Positions 60,778 to 64,000 of a stretch of 64,000 nucleotides of DNA are shown piece after piece. The notes below the pieces were generated by a model that saw only the letters and a program-made list of their open reading frames with translations, was not told where the DNA came from and searched no databases. How positions within the stretch are numbered: position 1 is the stretch's first letter; each line of letters opens with the position of its first letter. The DNA is from Straminergon stramineum (taxonomy: Eukaryota > Streptophyta > Bryopsida > Hypnales > Calliergonaceae), in NCBI GenBank assembly GCA_963920665.1, contig OY987266.1:1245001-1309000 (forward strand), in the 5' to 3' direction. Made by a program: the position numbers and the translations under genes.

Positions 60778-63302
60778 TGTAGAAAATGCTTTCTTCTTTC
60801 TATTGATATATTTCATAAGCTTCACAAAGGAATGAAGTGTACTTTTTGAAACATTCAACATCCATTGGGTGGACAATTGATTGTTTGAACATTTAAAAAA
60901 TTCTCTTCTAACTTCAAACTAATAATTTTCAATTTTTTTTTTTTTAAATCCCATATTTCCATAATATGTTAATGCAATTTTTCATATCATATTTATAGGA
61001 TAGGTTCTTTGGAGAATAATTCTAGAATTCAAAATTCAAAAAAATTGGGTATTTTTTTTTTTTAATTGGAAAAAAACCTTGAAGAATATTTACATTTTTA
61101 GCATATGTTGAACCTTATTTTTACAAAAAAATAATAATGTATTTTTTAAAATAAGATATTGATATCATTTCCCATCACATTGTTTCTCGGACTTTGGTGT
61201 TGGATATCAAACACGATATCAACAAAAACCTTGAGGGCCCTAGTAAACTACGAGATTTTTCAAGGAGAACTCTATGTAATGATCATCACCAACTTAAAAA
61301 AAGAAGCAAGGTGATAAATATAAGAAAACCGTTCATCAAGGGAGGCAAGTTGTTATCCATTCTCTTCACTTCAATTCACATATGTGAATTTTAGCATGAA
61401 ATTTTTGGATTAATTGCTAATCATCATACTCTAAATATGAAGCATTGTTTTGTATTATTTCCATAAGTGTTGCAAATTTTATAAGGTTTTCTTTTCCATG
61501 TGAAAGCTAGAAGCTAAACTTGTACTTGATAAAAAAATATATATTAATTAATTTTGTGTGATAGTATAGATTGATTCCTACATTGAATCTACTGTATTCC
61601 AACTAATGAGATGAAAGCAAGGAGCTAGGAGTTCTATTTTGCTTGCAATGGAGGCATATGGCATGTCATTTTTTGAACTCAATTTTAGATTGACAATTCT
61701 CAATTTCTTCGCAAAGTTATCAACAATTTTTTTTCTTTCCTCATGTATCACTATCTATCTATCTCTTGTGATGATGCATCCCCCTTCCAAGTTAAATTAA
61801 CGCACACACCCTCTCTTTCTAAAAATTGAGAGCCATTGATCTTGTAAACATGAATCCCCCCTTCCAACAATGTAGATCTTGAAAAATAAATAATATGGAT
61901 ATGAATATGGTGGGATACATATAGAGAGAGAGAGAAATATAGAAGGTAGATATGAATACAATATACAAGTAGAGATGCCATATACAAATATAGATACAAA
62001 ATACACTAATACATCCCATATCAATTGGTGGCCAAACTACTTGTGAAAAATAGAAATATTTGTGTAGGGGTACTTGTGAAGTAGTAAAATGAAATAACTA
62101 ATTTAATTTACTTATTTTTGAGGGGGGGAGGAACAATGTAAGAAACTAATAATTTTTTAGTAGACAGTCCCTTGTGTGTATATCACTTTCTTCATGTACC
62201 ACTTCTTCTTTATAATTTTCTTAATATGCAAGGATGAATATGCAAAAAAAAGTGGTTCAATTTTTTTGTATATTCTCAACTTGTTTTTCAACCTTTCCAC
62301 TAAAATGCACAAGTTATGGGATACAACTCTTTTTTCCTAAAATTATTGAAAGACAAACTTCATCCTTGGAAAAGGCTTGAAGAACCTCATTTTTTATTTT
62401 TATGTATACTAATCTTGCAATTGATATTCTGAAGCAATTTTGGTCCTCAAATTTGTGCATGACTTTAGAGATTAGTATCCCGTAATAAAAAAATATCTTT
62501 AACATATATTCTCTAAACAAACTAATATCTTAACAAAACACCTATTAATTACTATTATAGACAAGATTGTAGATATTTTGAGGATATTTTGGACTACAAT
62601 ACATACCATGCAATGTTCCCATAAAAGACTGGACCCCACAAACACAATCTTCATTTACCCCCTTCTAAATACCAATATTCTTTTTTGAGAATGGTTTTTT
62701 TCTACAAAAAATTATTATAGACTTGGAGGATTCTAACAAATTGTAGTTAGATTGTAACCATGATATTTTTTGTAACAACTCTTTAATAAAAAAATTTAGA
62801 AAAAAACTTTCAATTGTTAGAAATGCTTCCATTCAACGGACTATGTCTTCAAATTTGAATCCATAATAGCTATTCCAAAACATCTAGTTGCCAAGACCAA
62901 TGACAATGTTGCAACTTCTTGACCGTCGAATGAGCGAAAGCTGAACTTTCCATTGACAACCTGCCTAGAGGGGTTACTAAATTTGTAATTCTCTTATGTG
63001 AGAATGCAACCACCTCCTTAACTTTGTTTGTGATAACACGAACACTTTGGTTTTGATAAATTAAATTGGTAAGTGCACTCCCTTGGATTCAAAGTATTTG
63101 TAGTTTCATTGATTTTCAACACATTATAGCATTTCTTTAGTATACAACTTATATGCATATTTTGGGCATGCAGTTTTCTTTTGTACTTTATTGGTTATGA
63201 TTGTTTAGGAAAAATTCATTATTTGATGAAATAATAATAGCTAGTCTACCAATTTGCAATTCATATGTTCAAAAATTATGTAGAAATTATCTACTAGTCA
63301 GT
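60778..63302. other. AT-rich region
   Basis: No gene seen. Short simple repeats occur (TATC at about 61750, GA-rich at about 61920). 61190-61390 is an open frame of 66 codons without recognisable similarity. Confidence 0.35.
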
Positions 63303-63306
63303 TTAA

Positions 63307-63851
63307 CCCCTAAAGAACCAAACATTCAAATTTTGAAGAACAAATGAATGCAAACACATCCCAAGGACAATGAAATTTTTCATCCATCGTATTTTTGAAT
63401 ATTCATGTATTAGTTCTTCAACATTTGTACAATATAGATTCCAAAGACTTTACTTTGCAAATATTATATCATTCAATAGATAAGGCTTCAAAAAGTAACC
63501 TTTTCAATTCTAAAAATGACCCTTTAAAAGTGACTTGAATAAAAAAGTAAACAAAATCTTTTCATAAATCATTATATTTTGAACTTAACATTTTGAACTT
63601 CGAGGGAAAAAATTCTTGTAAAAACCACAAATATTCAATCTACAATCAATTTTTAAAAGAATTTTCAATTTTTGGCTTCAAACTTCATTGAAAAATAATG
63701 GTTTGTGTACTAGTTGATCTAACCATATGGATATGATCTACATTTTACAATGATTTTTTGAATGTCATCGTTAATTTGTTATTCTAAATTGCATTTAATA
63801 ATACATCTTCACAATTTTTGGAAATTTGGACTACCCCTGATCCTTAAGGGG
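63307..63851. mobile_element. piggyBac-like element E, 545 bp
   Basis: Starts after TTAA (63303-63306) with CCCCTAAAGAACC and ends CCTTAAGGGG before TTAT (63852-63855, a mutated TTAA). Length and internal blocks agree with element B without its LTR (about 569 bp). Non-coding MITE. Confidence 0.7.
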
Positions 63852-64000
63852 TTATTGCAAGCACTATGAAATTTTCAATGTGTTTTGCTTGGTATGGAAC
63901 AAAAAAATTAAAATTACAAATTTTAGCTAGAAGTGTACTCAAGATTACAAAAAAATACACTAGAAGTTTTCTAATTTGCCCTTGGCAATGAATAGTTGTA

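Overview
The window looks like nuclear DNA of a land plant, probably a non-seed plant (bryophyte, lycophyte or fern). It holds intron-split plant gene families (pectin methylesterase, MscS-like channel, alpha/beta hydrolase) in AT-rich DNA. It also has an inwardly rectifying (Kir-type) potassium channel and a piggyBac transposon relic, neither typical of seed plants. Species cannot be fixed from sequence alone. Splice sites were assigned by eye from GT/AG signals, reading-frame continuity and family conservation.

Four genes look intact: an intronless Kir-type channel (715-2289, +); a five-exon pectin methylesterase (6593-8538, +); a 13-exon mechanosensitive MscS-like channel (34886-44003, -); and a ten-exon alpha/beta hydrolase (45884-49475, -). 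A tandem pair of decayed genes for a B-box/GTPase/RING/patatin protein lies at 11091-14595 and 18647-20793 (-). A decayed copy of the 3' end of the MscS-like gene (about 8800-10760) sits between the real last exon of the pectin methylesterase and a second copy of that exon (10855-10999).

The rest is mostly repeats. Two 1.29 kb solo LTRs occur (16322-17614, 52187-53469). Several elements end in CCCC/GGGG and are flanked by TTAA, as piggyBac elements are. At 51444-60777 they form a nested tower: element A is interrupted by element B (itself interrupted by a solo LTR) and by element C, a 6.56 kb piggyBac transposon with a broken transposase. Related elements lie at 22749-23490, 30646-31964, 33107-34065 and 63307-63851; two have matching empty TTAA sites elsewhere in this window. 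A diverged tandem array of about 355 bp units fills 23.8-27.4 kb and carries two inserted terminal-inverted-repeat elements.

The intact genes do not form a pathway: they are two membrane channels, a cell-wall enzyme and a hydrolase. The main story is genome dynamics: duplication of gene pieces, decay by premature stops consistent largely with C-to-T change, and repeated insertion at TTAA.
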